This document shows positions 12,250 to 22,929 of a stretch of 64,000 bases of DNA, piece by piece; the stretch's first letter is position 1, and each line of letters opens with the position of its first letter. The DNA comes from Synaphobranchus kaupii (Eukaryota > Chordata > Actinopteri > Anguilliformes > Synaphobranchidae), in NCBI GenBank assembly GCA_029718625.1, contig CM056381.1, forward strand, positions 56,290,157 to 56,354,156, read 5' to 3'. A model generated the notes under the pieces. The model was not told the DNA's origin. It saw nothing but the letters and a program-made list of their open reading frames with translations, and searched no databases. Position numbers and translations under genes: made by a program.

Positions 12250-13110
12250 ACATTCATTTGGCAGATGCTTTTATCCAAAGCGACGCACAATAAGTGCATA
12301 CCGAAGGTCAATGACATCAGTTCAGATAGAGCTAATTTCTTATCATAACATAGCAGCTATCCATAGTCATGGACATTGAGTATAGTACACAGTAAGCTAT
12401 GGCTAAGATAACAAGACATTATAAACTATAAAATCAACAAAGAATTAAGGAACAGGAAACAAGCGAAAAACAGTCAAGGTGAGTTTCTGAAGAGGTGTGC
12501 AGGCAGTGTTTGATCAAAACGTAGAGGTGTGAAGAGTTTGTTCCACCACTGGGGAGCTAGGGTGGAGAAGCTCCGCAGTCCGAACGAGCAGAGCGAAGTG
12601 GTCGAGCTGGAGTTTAGTGTTGTATTATGTCTTGCAGGTAGGAAGGGCTTGTCCTTTTGGCTGCAGCGTAGGCCAGGGTCAGAACTTTGAACCTGATCCT
12701 GGCGGCAACCGGAAGCCAGTAGACTGACCTCAGCAGGGGGGTGATGTGTGAAAACTTTGGGGGGAGTAATCCAGGCGTGAGATAACCATGGTCTGGACGA
12801 GAAGCTGGGTCGAGTAGGTGGTCAGGTATGGTCGAATCCTCCTGATATTGTACAGGAGGAACCTGCAGGACCGTGCTGTTGCCCTAATGTGCTCCATGAA
12901 GTCCAGCTGGTCATCCAGGACCATCCCCAGGTTCCTTGCAGAGCGGGAGGCAGCCACCATAGTACCGTCGACGGTGATGGAGAGGGCTTGCAGTGGGGAG
13001 GTCCTGTGAGGTATGAAGCGCAGTTCCGTATTGTGAAGGTTGAGCTTCAGGTGATGAGTAGCCATCCACATAGAAATGTCAGCCAGGCAGGCTGATATCC
13101 TCTCCTTGAC
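12250..13110 (-). pseudogene. LINE reverse-transcriptase 3' fragment, right arm
   Basis: Reverse-complement twin of the LINE fragment in the left arm. The 113-codon open piece at 12730-13071 encodes the same protein, including GMVLDDQLDF and the same deletion after SRLDY. Sharing the internal deletion shows that both copies come from one insertion duplicated with the arm, not from two LINE insertions. Confidence 0.8.
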
Positions 13111-13889
13111 CTGTTAGGTAGAGGGGGGGAATGAGAAATACTGCTATATAAGAGAAATGTCCAATAAAAAAACAATGGTATACTGAAAAAAAAACAGTAC
13201 AAGTCTAAATAATACATTAACTAAAATGTCAGTAACATGGCAAGTGTTGATGTATAAATCACTGTTAACATGCCCCTAAAATGCTATTACAAAAAGCAAG
13301 ACTTGCATGCTAACAATTAATTCAGGAAGCAAAGATGCAATCTAAACAGGCGAGTCTTGAGTCTATGCCAGAAGATGGTCAGAAGGGCAGAAGGGCCAAG
13401 ACCAGGGGCCTCATTTATAAAAAGTACTTTTGATCAAATTTGATCTTACGTGTGGCGTACGTAAAAAATCACGACAAAGTAGTGATTTATAAAATTTCAA
13501 CGTGACTCCATTTGACCGTGGAAATGGTCGTAGCTCCACGTCAGGTCTTCACTTGACATACGCACATTACCTGCTGGTTATGCCGAAGTATTGTAGGCTT
13601 GAGAGCCGTGCATGAACGCTTATTTGGCATGGAAAATTATCATTGTGGTTATCAGCCTACAAAATTTGTTTAATTCTAAATTGAAAAGGAAACTGATAGT
13701 CTAATTACTGAATTTTAAGTCTTCCTTACATTATATACCATTATTATTGCATTGCTTCTCAAGCTTCTGGATTTGAGAATATTTTTCATGTTCATTTTAG
13801 TCTTTTGTTTTATTTATCCATTGTTTTTATATATTTTACTTTAACTGTGTAATAGGATTTTGCTGTAAAAAAAGCTTTAAATAAAATTG

Positions 13890-13891
<2 letters not shown>

Positions 13892-13929
<38 letters not shown>
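13892..13929. repeat. (ATT)n microsatellite
   Basis: An ATT run, expanded relative to the short run near 7728-7744 in the other arm. Confidence 0.95.
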
Positions 13930-14005
13930 AATAACAACAGTGCGTATTTTGTACATTCTATATCTGCTGTGTACCATGCTTGAGAGATTGTGTTGGCTTA
14001 AACTA

Positions 14006-14402
14006 CCAACAACAAAAAAAAGTCTGCCAGTCTGCAAATATCAGGATTCCTAAATGCTTACGAAGGTAATCCCATATGCAAAAGGTCTGTAAAAATCATA
14101 TATGATCATACTTGCAAAGTTTTTATAAAAAAGCATGTTGATTAGTAGCCTATTATATTATATATTTCTATACAATTCTTATACAATGTTTTTTTTATGA
14201 GTACCATGTATTAGGGAACTATTTAATTTTTAGCAAGAAATGTATATGCTAGCTCTCTACTACATATTTATTTTATTTAAGTTTTGTATATGGCATATGT
14301 GATTTTTAAAAGATTTTTATAGACCTTTTGCATATGGGATTTGCATATAGCATTTAGGAATCCTGTTATTTGCAGACTGGCAGACTTTTTGTTTTTGTTG
14401 GT
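14006..14402. mobile_element. Nested small palindromic element, right arm
   Basis: Reverse-complement copy of the 7250-7643 element with the same AGTCTGCCAGTCTGC ends. No ORF of note. Confidence 0.75.
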
Positions 14403-15044
14403 TTTATGAATGAAAGTTCAACCATCGAGATAAAAAAAAAACTGGAGGCAGCTTCCGCTTACCAGTTCCATGGATTCCCATGGGAGCTGCTCATTCAACC
14501 CGTCACGTCTCTACAGTCTATGGGCAATACACACAGACAGCGCACAGAATCATGGGAATCGCAGTTCATTACAGAAGTTAACGGGGAGACGCGGTTGTTT
14601 CCATTACAGATATGCTCGGTTTTCTCATGTTATACGTCTCAAAAGAACCGAAAACGACACGCTCTGATGCCTAGTTCACAAGCTAAATCCATTAATAATC
14701 ATATTGCAGCCTATGCAGTATGTACTGATCTGAACAGACCTAGCTAACTTCAGCTAGTTTAATACAAGCAATAGCCTACAAGACTAGCCTATAAATTGCA
14801 ACCCACACAGATAAAGCAGAGACGAAGAAGCTCGAGAATTATACATCATATTGCATTAAAATGCAATTACAAAATAAGAAAGGTATTCTATGAATGTACT
14901 ATAACTATAAGTATAAACTATAAGTACAATACCGGCAGCTTACCCATTCGCTTTATTTGACCGTGAAATAAAAATGGTGGATCTCCGTTTTGTCTCGTAA
15001 TTCATCGGAGAAAATCGTAAAGTCACGTGGTGTGCAATCGCTAA

Positions 15045-15098
15045 TTCGTAAAATAAGTACGAATTTTCGGGACTGGAATTTCGTAGAATAGATACGAA
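15045..15098. promoter_or_regulatory. Paired subterminal palindromes TTCGTA-N7-TACGAA (right)
   Basis: Half-sites at 15045-15063 and 15080-15098 mirror the left-end pair. The spacer sequences differ from the half-sites but keep the 7-nt length. Confidence 0.55.
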
Positions 15099-15125
15099 TG
15101 GGCTGTGAGACCAGGTTGTATATTA

Positions 15126-16168
15126 TGCATTTTGTATTATGAATCATTGAGGTATGACCATGTCAGGAATGTCATTTGGACCTGTGATATACTTGTAGCT
15201 TTGAAAATGATGTCAAAATACATGCATTCAAATCAGTTATGGATAGGGATTGTTGGAAGTTGGAAACCGTGCCTGAGCCTGAGGGGAGCTAACCAGGAGC
15301 TGCATGAGTAAATTGGGCTTAGCAGACACCTGAGCACTGTTTGGGTAGAAAGTATAAAGTGGGAGTGGCAGGCAATTGGAGCCATAACAATATAACCAGT
15401 CATTAAGAGTGAATGTATGGGTTTTTTCATGGTTTGTGGTTTGGGTTTTTGGTTTCGTTTTTGTTTCGTTTTTGTTTTGTTGTGAGCCACAGCAGCACTG
15501 GTTCTCACCAGTTCCCGGTCTGATAAAAATGAATTAATTTAGTCTATTCTGGATCTTGATCACCAATACTCTATTAATCCTATTCCAGAGTTATATAAAC
15601 AGTGCCTCGATTTATCATCTAAATTGGACCTACTATCTGCTAAAAGTTCTGAGCTCGCATTAATGCAATCCCATGGCTCACTGTATGAATATGGGAATTA
15701 AATACTTGCCCACAAATTAAAGCACATGGCTGTTTCTCACTTTATTCCAGAAATATGTGAATGTTCAAGTAATTTGCTCTCCTACCTGGCTGATATTAAT
15801 TCAGCTTTTTTATTCCTGTCTTTACAAGTCAGAATTTTGTGTCAATACTTCAAATCAAACTACTACTACTACTACAAAGTAGTAAAGCTCTCGGCCCAGA
15901 TGCATTTCCCACAGACATGTACAGTATATTGAGTCAACTGAATGTGGTTCCCTACATGTCACATTAACTTAGGCATGAATCTCTTTGCTGCTTATTATGG
16001 GCTACAGCTTGTGTTACAAAGCTGTTTCAAAACTACAAGTGATCATTTGATGCCACAGAAAACTGTGAAAAATTAAGGTCCACATTTCCTTTCTTAATGT
16101 GGACCTTAATGTTTTACATAAAGCATTGGTGGGTCAATTGGAGATTCAGAGGAGCAAACATGTTCAAA
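15126..16168. other. Unassigned sequence with one perfect hairpin
   Basis: No coding gene recognised. It includes a G/T-rich (GTTTCGTTTTT)-like stretch near 15440-15480 and the hairpin annotated at 16072-16110. Confidence 0.45.
16072..16110. repeat. Perfect 15-bp hairpin
   Basis: ATTAAGGTCCACATT (16072-16086) is followed by a 9-nt pyrimidine-rich loop and its exact complement AATGTGGACCTTAAT (16096-16110). It could be a MITE remnant, a structured RNA or chance; no poly-T terminator follows. Confidence 0.7.
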
Positions 16169-16337
16169 TTAAAGTGATACTGCAGTCAAAAACCGACTTT
16201 TCCCGTTGACAACCTATGTTTTGAGTTAGATTATGATCATACACAACTGTTTATGTCCGAAAATTTTATGTTTAGTAAAAATGGTTTTATCTGAGTTTTT
16301 GTGTAGACTTACCAATATGCTGGCTTCCGGGGATTCG

Positions 16338-16345
16338 TGACGTCA
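16338..16345. promoter_or_regulatory. CRE-like TGACGTCA palindrome
   Basis: A perfect CREB/ATF-type octamer about 70 bp upstream of the TATA box at 16415, within the TTAA element. The spacing fits a short RNA polymerase II promoter. Confidence 0.5.
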
Positions 16346-16414
16346 CGAAATCCTTAACATAAAAATGGGTGGACTTGAGGTGGTCCTAGGGGTGGGTCTT
16401 GGCTGGGCATGTGG

Positions 16415-16420
16415 TATAAA
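16415..16420 (+). promoter_or_regulatory. TATA box for the THAP-like ORF
   Basis: GGTATAAAAGCAG lies about 190 bp upstream of the THAP-like ATG, giving room for a short 5' UTR. Together with the CRE-like site it looks like a complete small promoter carried inside the element. Confidence 0.55.
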
Positions 16421-16607
16421 AGCAGAGAACGACGATTTTTTTTTTCTTTCTGAGATTGAGACCCTTGTACTGCTAATTATCTAGTTCAAGTTCAAATGCG
16501 AATTGCTTTGTATTATTGCTAACGTTAATATTACGACTTATATCGAGCTACAGTTATTCATATATGACGTCTTACTACTTGGTATCTTTAGCTAACTTGC
16601 CTGCATT

Positions 16608-16787
16608 ATGCCAAGGAGTCAGAGATGTATCGTTCCTCGGTGCAACGCCACCGGCTCTGCTAGCTTTCATAGTCTGCCGAGAGACCCAGCGCTACTTAGC
16701 CAGTGGCTTCAAGCTATCGGTGTAGAGCATGCGGACTTGCCGAAGAAAGCCCTAGTGTGCAACGCGCACTTCACACCGGACTGCTAG
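16608..16787 (+). CDS. Truncated THAP-domain ORF, 59 aa
   Basis: Begins ATG at 16608 and encodes a partial THAP zinc finger. After MPRSQR comes C-x4-C (CIVPRC, residues 7-12), then the conserved SFHSLPRDP and a tryptophan near residue 33. VCNAHF (50-55) supplies the third cysteine and the histidine of the C2CH motif. A stop follows FTPDC. A complete THAP domain runs about 80-90 residues and ends in an AVPTIF-type box, which is lost here. THAP domains bind DNA and occur in P-element and Kolobok transposases. The 5' part looks intact behind a TATA box, so a short transcript is possible. A fragment of a host THAP gene is the alternative. Confidence 0.7.
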   Translation: MPRSQRCIVPRCNATGSASFHSLPRDPALLSQWLQAIGVEHADLPKKALVCNAHFTPDC

Positions 16788-16995
16788 TTATATTAGCTAT
16801 ATCATTTATGAATAATGTTAGCTAATAAATGATAATTCTCTCCGGACCAAGTGAAGTTATGAGGGCGCTACAACCAGCCATGTTCAATATACTAACGTTA
16901 CTGTGTGACTGGGTTTTGCTGTGTATTTGAATGTATTCAATAGTAACGTTACTTTAGGCAGACAAACAAGCTAACTTAGCTAGGTAACATTAGCT

Positions 16996-17229
16996 TTACC
17001 ATTCAGTTACATCCCGGGTCCTCTCCTCGCGAAGACGTTGCTCAACTAATACAGCCGGGGCTGCGGCTGCGGCTGCTGCTGCCAGTGGCTCGAATGAATA
17101 CGGCTGTATTGCCCGAGAAACATCTTCGCGAGGAGAGTCTTCCACCACGAAGGAATCCTCTTCCTCCACTTCAAACTCCTCCACCTCAAAACTCCCTGCA
17201 GTACTGCTGTCACTCTTGTCACTCGCCAT
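16996..17229 (-). CDS. Acidic, Ala-rich first exon-like ORF
   Basis: ATG at 17229 opens a 77-codon frame. It starts MASDKSDSSTAGSF, has a glutamate/valine-rich stretch (EVEEFEVEEEDSF), then IQPYSFEPLA and an eight-alanine run. It ends near a GAATG|GTAAAG donor-like site, so it may be a first exon. The acidic/serine start followed by IQPYxFEP resembles the N-terminus of the fish P2X7-intracellular-domain-like proteins that occur in repeats; this is recall-based and tentative. It is convergent with the THAP ORF in the same TTAA element. The alanine run is flanked by a 37-bp imperfect inverted repeat. Confidence 0.45.
   Translation of the reverse strand: MASDKSDSSTAGSFEVEEFEVEEEDSFVVEDSPREDVSRAIQPYSFEPLAAAAAAAAPAVLVEQRLREERTRDVTEW
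17021..17137. repeat. Imperfect 37-bp inverted repeat around an Ala-codon run
   Basis: The arm at 17021-17057 (CTCTCCTCGCGAAGACGTTG start) matches the reverse complement of 17101-17137 with a few mismatches. The 43-bp GC-rich loop encodes the alanine run. It could form a cruciform or RNA hairpin. Confidence 0.7.
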
Positions 17230-17705
17230 TTTATTTAGTTGTGAGGAGAGAGCTGGAAGGGGGCTGAGTCAGTTCACCAAGACACACCCTTTCACTCCTT
17301 GACCGTATGAATATTCATAATATGACTACGTGGCATCATCGTCATATGACCACGCCTACTCACGAGTTTCAGTTCAAATTGAAGCGGAAAAAAGGGCCTT
17401 AGAAAAGCCTCTGCAGTATCTCTTTAAGGTGTGCTACTCCATTTTTAATACTCACATGTTGTTAAACATTATGAATTCAAAGCAGACAACTCCCCAGAAG
17501 TAGTTATTTCCTTAGATGCTGAGAAAATTGTCAAAAAGAAAAAAAAAAGGTTTTAGTATATGGGTTCACATTTTGTATATCGTACCACTCCGGAAACAAT
17601 CATTTGTACTAATGATACTTGTTCACTGTATTTTCCTTTGATCAGGTGTATCGCCTTTCACCCTTGCTGTTCACCCTGGCAAACCACTCTCAATTACACT
17701 GAAAA

Positions 17706-18252
<547 letters not shown>

Positions 18253-18253
18253 A

Positions 18254-20028
18254 TCACATCTGTAATTTATCCTTTCAAACTGGTAAATTTCCAAGCAAAA
18301 CGAAAACTGCAAAAGTAATTCCATTATATAAAACCAGGGATAGACACCATTTTACTAATTACAGACCTGTTTCGCTACTTTCTCAATTCTCAAAGATTCT
18401 GGAAAAACTCTTCATTGCAAGACTAGACACATTCTTAGACAAGCACAATCTGATTGGAAGCCAGTATGGATTCAGATCTAACCGGTCAACCTCTTTGGCA
18501 TTACTTGAATTAATTGAAGAAATTACTAACTGTATAGATAAAAGAATGTATGCAATAGGAGTGTTTATTGACCTTAAAAAAGCTTTTGATACCATCGACC
18601 ACAATTTTTAGATATTATTAGATAAATTGGAACGGTATGGTATCAGAGGGGTCGGATTGAACTAGGTAAGTAGTTATTTAAGTAACAGGCAACAATTTGT
18701 TAATATAGGTATGTTTAATTTATCTTGCTTGGAAATCACTTGCGGAGTACCCCAGGGATCAGTTTTAGGTCCAAAACTGTTTATTCTATATATTAATGAC
18801 ATTGTCAGTCTCCAAAATAATGAAATTTGTATTATTTGCGGATGATACAAATATTTTTTGTGCTGGGGAGGACTTACAACAGCTTTTGAAGGACATCACA
18901 ATTGAAATGGAAAAATTAAAACGGTGGTTTGACCGAAATAAATTATCTATAAATTTGAACAAAACTAAAATCATGTTGTTTGGTAATTATAATACGAACA
19001 TTCAAGTGGAGGTAATGATTGATAACATTGTCATTGAAAGAGTATATGAAAATACATTTCTAGGTGTGATATTGGACAACAAAATCTGCTGGAAGCCTCA
19101 TATCAAGTATGTAAGTGCAAAGCTGGCACGTAGCATTGCAGTAATAGGAAAAACAAGACAGATTTTGGATCAAAGATCTTTACATACTCTATATTATTCA
19201 CTTGTTTTGCCCTATTTGTCTTACTGCGTGGAGGTCTGGGGTAATACCTACAGAAGCAACCTACAGCAATTACACATATTACAGAAAAGAGCCATCAGAA
19301 TAATAAACAATGCAGGATATTGTGATCATACAAATAATCTATTCTTGAAGTCACACGCGTTGAAATTCATGAATCTGATTGAATTTAAAACAGCTCAGAT
19401 AATGTACAAAGCAAGAAATAATTTACTACCAGGTAACATACAATAAATGTTTTTGAATAGAGAAGGGGGTTATAATTAAAGGGACAAATTTAATTTTAAG
19501 AAGATTTATGCTCGTACTACTATGAAGAGTATGTGTATTTCATGCAGTGGGGTTAATCTGTGGAACGGACTTGAGTTGGAACTGCAACAAAGTTTAACCA
19601 TTCATCAATTTAAGAAAATATACAAAAATAAAATCTTTAAGAAATATATAGAGGAGGAAAGTGGTTAATAAGGGTACGTGTATCTATTGTGTATGGTGAT
19701 TTGTTATTGTAGCAGAAATGATGGAGTAGTGTGTGGGGAGTTATATGGATGTTGATGATGAAGTATTTGTACATATGTAATATGTTTATTGTACTATTAT
19801 TTACTTGAGTATGATTTTGGTTAACAGTTGAGAATGGGGGTAGGACTAGATAAGCCTTTGCTTCTTCCTATCCCTTTTCGAGCAAGCCTTATATTAGTTA
19901 TGTTAAAAAAATAATAATTATTATTATTATTTTAATTTTAATTTTATTTTTATTATAATTTCTTTCTTTTTAATATGTTTTTTTTTTTTTTTTAATTGTT
20001 CAAAATAAAGATTCATTCATTCATTCAT
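18254..20028 (+). pseudogene. 5'-truncated LINE reverse transcriptase (CR1/L2/Rex1-like)
   Basis: Inserted within the Tc1 element at a T-rich target. The first open part (18210-18611, which begins in Tc1 sequence) has TNYRPVSLLSQFSKILEKL, SQYGFRSNRSTSLALLELI and the palm motif A block FIDLKKAFDTIDH. After stop codons, GVPQGSVLGP (motif B) is readable near 18748. The second open part (18796-19446, 216 aa) has the catalytic FADD (LFADDTNIF) and thumb sequence through LLPGNIQ. The 3' end is T/A-rich and closes with (ATTC)n at about 20011-20028. Endonuclease and ORF1 are missing. The jockey-superfamily group fits best; finer clade is uncertain. Confidence 0.85.
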
Positions 20029-20276
20029 TTATGGCGGTTTTGGAGTAGTGGCTTCTTCCTTGCTGAGCAGCCTTTCAGGTTATGTCGATATAGGACTCGT
20101 TTTACTGTGGATATAGATACTTTTGTACCTGTTCCCTCCAGCATCTTCACAAGGTCCTTTGCTGTTGTTCTGGGATTGATTTGCACTTTTCGCACCAAAG
20201 CACGTTCATCTCTAGGAGACAGAACAGAACAGAACGCGTCTCCTTCCTGAGCGCTATGACGGCTGCGTGGTCCCAT
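20029..20276 (-). pseudogene. Tc1 transposase, N-terminal DNA-binding fragment
   Basis: Encodes the paired helix-turn-helix part of a Tc1 transposase: [52 protein letters not shown] and LKGCSARKKPLL. A nearly identical protein piece occurs at 57576-57907. The open start at 20276 is internal to the protein, and further N-terminal codons (20277-20420) are frameshifted. Downstream coding continues beyond the LINE at 18252, which dates the LINE as the younger insertion. Confidence 0.9.
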
Positions 20277-20775
20277 GGTGTTTATACTTGTGTACTATTG
20301 TTTGTACAGATGAACGTGGTACCTTCAGGCATTTGGAAATTGCTCCCAAGGATGAACCAGACTTGTGGAGGTCCACAATTTTCTTTCTGTGGTCCTGGCT
20401 GATTTATTTTCATTTTCCCATGATGTCAAGCAAAGAGGCACTGAGTTTGAAGGTAGGCCTTAAAATACATCCACAGGTACATCTCCAATTGACTCAAATA
20501 ATGTTTCTAAAGCCATGACATAATATTCTGGAATTTTCCAAGCTGTTTAAAGTCAACTTAGTGTATGTAAACTTCTGACCCACTGTAATTGTGATATAGT
20601 GAATTAAAAGTGAAATAATTTGTTTGTAAACAATTGTTGGAAAAATTACTTGTGTCATGCACAAAGTAGATGTCCTAACTGATTTGCGTTTGCTAACATG
20701 AAATCTGTGCAGTGGTTAAAAATGAGATTTAATGACTTCAACCTAAGTGTATGTAAACTTCCGACTTCAACTGTA

Positions 20776-21290
20776 GATACCTAACTAATGATGAGGCCAA
20801 ATTGAGCTCAGTCGTACAGACGAAAGCAATAATAAGTCCTAAGGAAATTTGAACTGAGATTTCTGATGGTAGTGTAGGTGTAATTTATGTAGTCACCACG
20901 GTAATTGTAATGAATGACAAAAATGGATATAAAATAGAGTGAAAGATGTTACACTAGGATGCACTCTCTAATGCCCTCTATTTACATGCTGCTGCTGGTC
21001 AGCACAGTGAGCTGGTCTGATACCAGAACTTGGCTCTCTCTCACTAACTCACTCAGTCTGAGTCCTGGCAGCAGCTGAGGGGGAGGTTTCAAGCCTCTCT
21101 GCTGCCATTGATCATTGGGAAAGGCATGATTGAATCAACAACAAGGGAGTAATTGTCTTTTTGTGTTTCTGAAACAAGTGCAACATTAAGCCGGTGCGTG
21201 GCTGTGCAGCCAGCAAAGGGCTCTCCACTGCAATTCTGCACGTAGTGCCTTTCTTGCCATTGGCTAACCTCCAGTCACAGGCCCTGTGTC
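20776..21290. other. Unassigned sequence
   Basis: No gene or defined repeat recognised. Confidence 0.4.
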
Positions 21291-21432
21291 CCCACACACC
21301 CCCTTACCCCTAAATAGAGCACTCTGATCCCAGTCCACTACACCCAGTCCCTTGTCCCCTCAAGTACAGACCCCTACCTATCTGTAGCCAAACTCCATCC
21401 CTCAGTACATGGTCCCCTATACCCCTTACCAC

Positions 21433-21992
21433 CATGCACTCTGCTCTTGCTGAATGCCTGAAGCTAAGCAGGTGTGGGCTTGGATGGGAGACCTCCTGGG
21501 AAAACTAAGTTGCTGCTGGAAGTGGTGTTGGTGGGCCTGTAGGGGGCAATCTTGCCTCTGGTCAAATAAACCCCAATGCCCCAGTGCGGTCATGGGGACA
21601 CTGTGCTGTATGAGATGCTGTCTTTCAGATGACAAGTTAAACCGAGGTCCTGACTCACTGTGGTCATTAAAGATCCCATGACACTTATCGTAAAGAGTAG
21701 GGGGCTCCATGGTGTCCTGACTAAATTCCCAGCCTGGCTCTTTCAATCTGCCACCTAATCATCCCCCAGTTTAATTGGCTAAAATCATTCTCTCCCACTC
21801 TACCTCAGATTGGTTGGTGGTGAGCATTCTGGTGCAAAATGGCTGCCGTTGCATCACCCAGGTGGGTGCTACACATTGGTGGTGATAGAGGGGAGCTTCC
21901 CCCTCATCATTGTAAAGCATTTTGAGTCGCCGGCCGGTGAGAAAGGCCCTATTTAAATGCAAGGCATTATTATTATTATTATTATTATTATA
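21433..21992 (+). mobile_element. 5S-rRNA-derived SINE (SINE3-like)
   Basis: The head (about 21455-21525) contains GAAGCTAAGCAGGTGTGGGC and GGATGGGAGACCTCCTGGGA, matching the internal promoter region of 5S rRNA. The body includes GTCATTAAAGATCCCATGAC, and the element ends in (ATT)n at about 21967-21990. 5S-derived heads define SINE3-type retroposons, which rely on a partner LINE. This is not a functional 5S gene, since sequence after the promoter diverges. Confidence 0.8.
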
Positions 21993-22118
21993 GCCAGACC
22001 CCTTATTTCCTTACACCTGCACTATCCACCTAGACCTCAATTTCTATCCCCTTCCACCCAGACCCATTTCCCCCTGCACCCATTTTCCCCCTTACACCCA
22101 GACCCCTATCCCCTACAC

Positions 22119-22408
22119 CAGAGGTGGGCAACGAGGGCCGTATCTGTTTCTGGTTTTCATGCCAACCTCTGGCCTTAATTACCTAATTAGCCCTAATATT
22201 TACGCCATCTGACATTTCAGCTACAATTCTTAATAAGCGCATGAATGACAGCCGAAGACTTCTTGTGTCCCTATATGAAACATTTTAATGTGATCTAATC
22301 TACCAGTGTTGGTGTAAACAGCCAATTAGCTTATTTAGCTGGGGTAATTGGTGGGAACAAAAACCTGCATACACACCGGCCCTCCAGGACTGGAATTGCC
22401 CACCCCTG
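22119..22408. mobile_element. hAT MITE, 290 bp, 8-bp target duplication
   Basis: Starts CAGAGGTGGGCAAC and ends with the near complement ATTGCCCACCCCTG. It is flanked by exact CCCTACAC repeats at 22111-22118 and 22409-22416. The 8-bp duplication and CAG-type ends indicate the hAT superfamily. Confidence 0.9.
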
Positions 22409-22450
22409 CCCTACACCTACAAGCCTATCCCCCAAACACAGACCCTCATG

Positions 22451-22929
22451 TTATACCCAGAGCCCTATGCCCCACAAACTAACTCCAAATATAAATGTCT
22501 GTCCCTTCTATCCCAAGCTATATCCTAGTCTAGCCTCATGTTTTTTTGATGTCTGATTAGTGATTTCCCTTTTCTTTCATCTAAATTACCAAATTATTTT
22601 GAACAATTGCCACACCATTGGGTCTATTCATTGGTAGAGGACATGTAATGGTGCAGCCCTTAGAAGTATTACTGTAGTTAAGTGCTTTAAGGGGTCGATA
22701 TCCGAAAGGAACAAAATCACGTGTAAAACTGTTACTACCTGCAAAAAATCGTTTGAGGTGATGAACTAACAAGTTGCAGAGAACTGCATGTATAGTGTTA
22801 CAATGGAAAGATAGTGTAGTTTTTGTTTTTGCATGTTAGCCTGAATGAATATGCAAAATTGAGCGTCCCTACATTATTTTGTGAAATAGTGGGAGGAGGT
22901 TGTGAAAATAGATTACTTTAGCACATGTA
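22451..22929. other. Unassigned sequence
   Basis: No gene or defined repeat recognised. Confidence 0.4.

Larger units (their letters stand above)
6530..15118. mobile_element. Giant palindromic (foldback-like) element, 8.6 kb
   Basis: The left arm (6530-10311, 3.78 kb) is repeated in reverse complement as the right arm (11311-15118, 3.81 kb) around a 1.0-kb spacer. Both ends read CAACCTGGTCTCACAGCCC inward. They are flanked by the direct repeat TATATTA at 6523-6529 and 15119-15125, which is the signature of integration as one unit. The arms are nearly identical, differing in short substitutions and (TTA)n lengths. Just inside each end are two copies of TTCGTA-N7-TACGAA. No transposase was found. 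Contents include a LINE fragment and a nested small palindrome in each arm. A 7-bp duplication does not identify a superfamily I can name with confidence. Confidence 0.85.
16169..17427. mobile_element. TTAA-flanked element with THAP ORF (Kolobok-like)
   Basis: Bounded by TTAA on both sides (16169-16172 and 17424-17427). The inverted ends are AAAG(T/A)GATACTGCAG on the left and the complement CTGCAGTATCTCTTT on the right. TTAA targets are known for piggyBac and Kolobok, and Kolobok transposases carry THAP domains. A truncated THAP ORF lies inside, which favours a non-autonomous Kolobok-type element. It also holds a TATA promoter, a CRE-like palindrome and a divergent acidic ORF. Confidence 0.65.
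21291..22450. repeat. Degenerate C-rich tract hosting two insertions
   Basis: Irregular repeats of ACCCAGACCCCTATCCCCTACACC type on the plus strand, interrupted by the SINE at 21433-21992 and the hAT MITE at 22119-22408. Outside those insertions there is no ORF of note. Confidence 0.65.

Noticed and set aside
6523..15125. The palindrome as a pure assembly or sequencing artefact
   Set aside because: Direct TATATTA repeats at both outer edges, distinct flanks, small arm differences and a unique spacer favour a real element, although long-read confirmation remains the decisive test.
16516..16725. A 69-codon frame overlapping the THAP ORF
   Set aside because: It is in another frame. The overlapping frame from 16608 has the C2CH pattern, so this one is a shadow.
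21455..21525. A 5S rRNA gene
   Set aside because: Only the internal promoter part resembles 5S rRNA. The sequence diverges after it and is followed by a SINE body and an (ATT)n tail.
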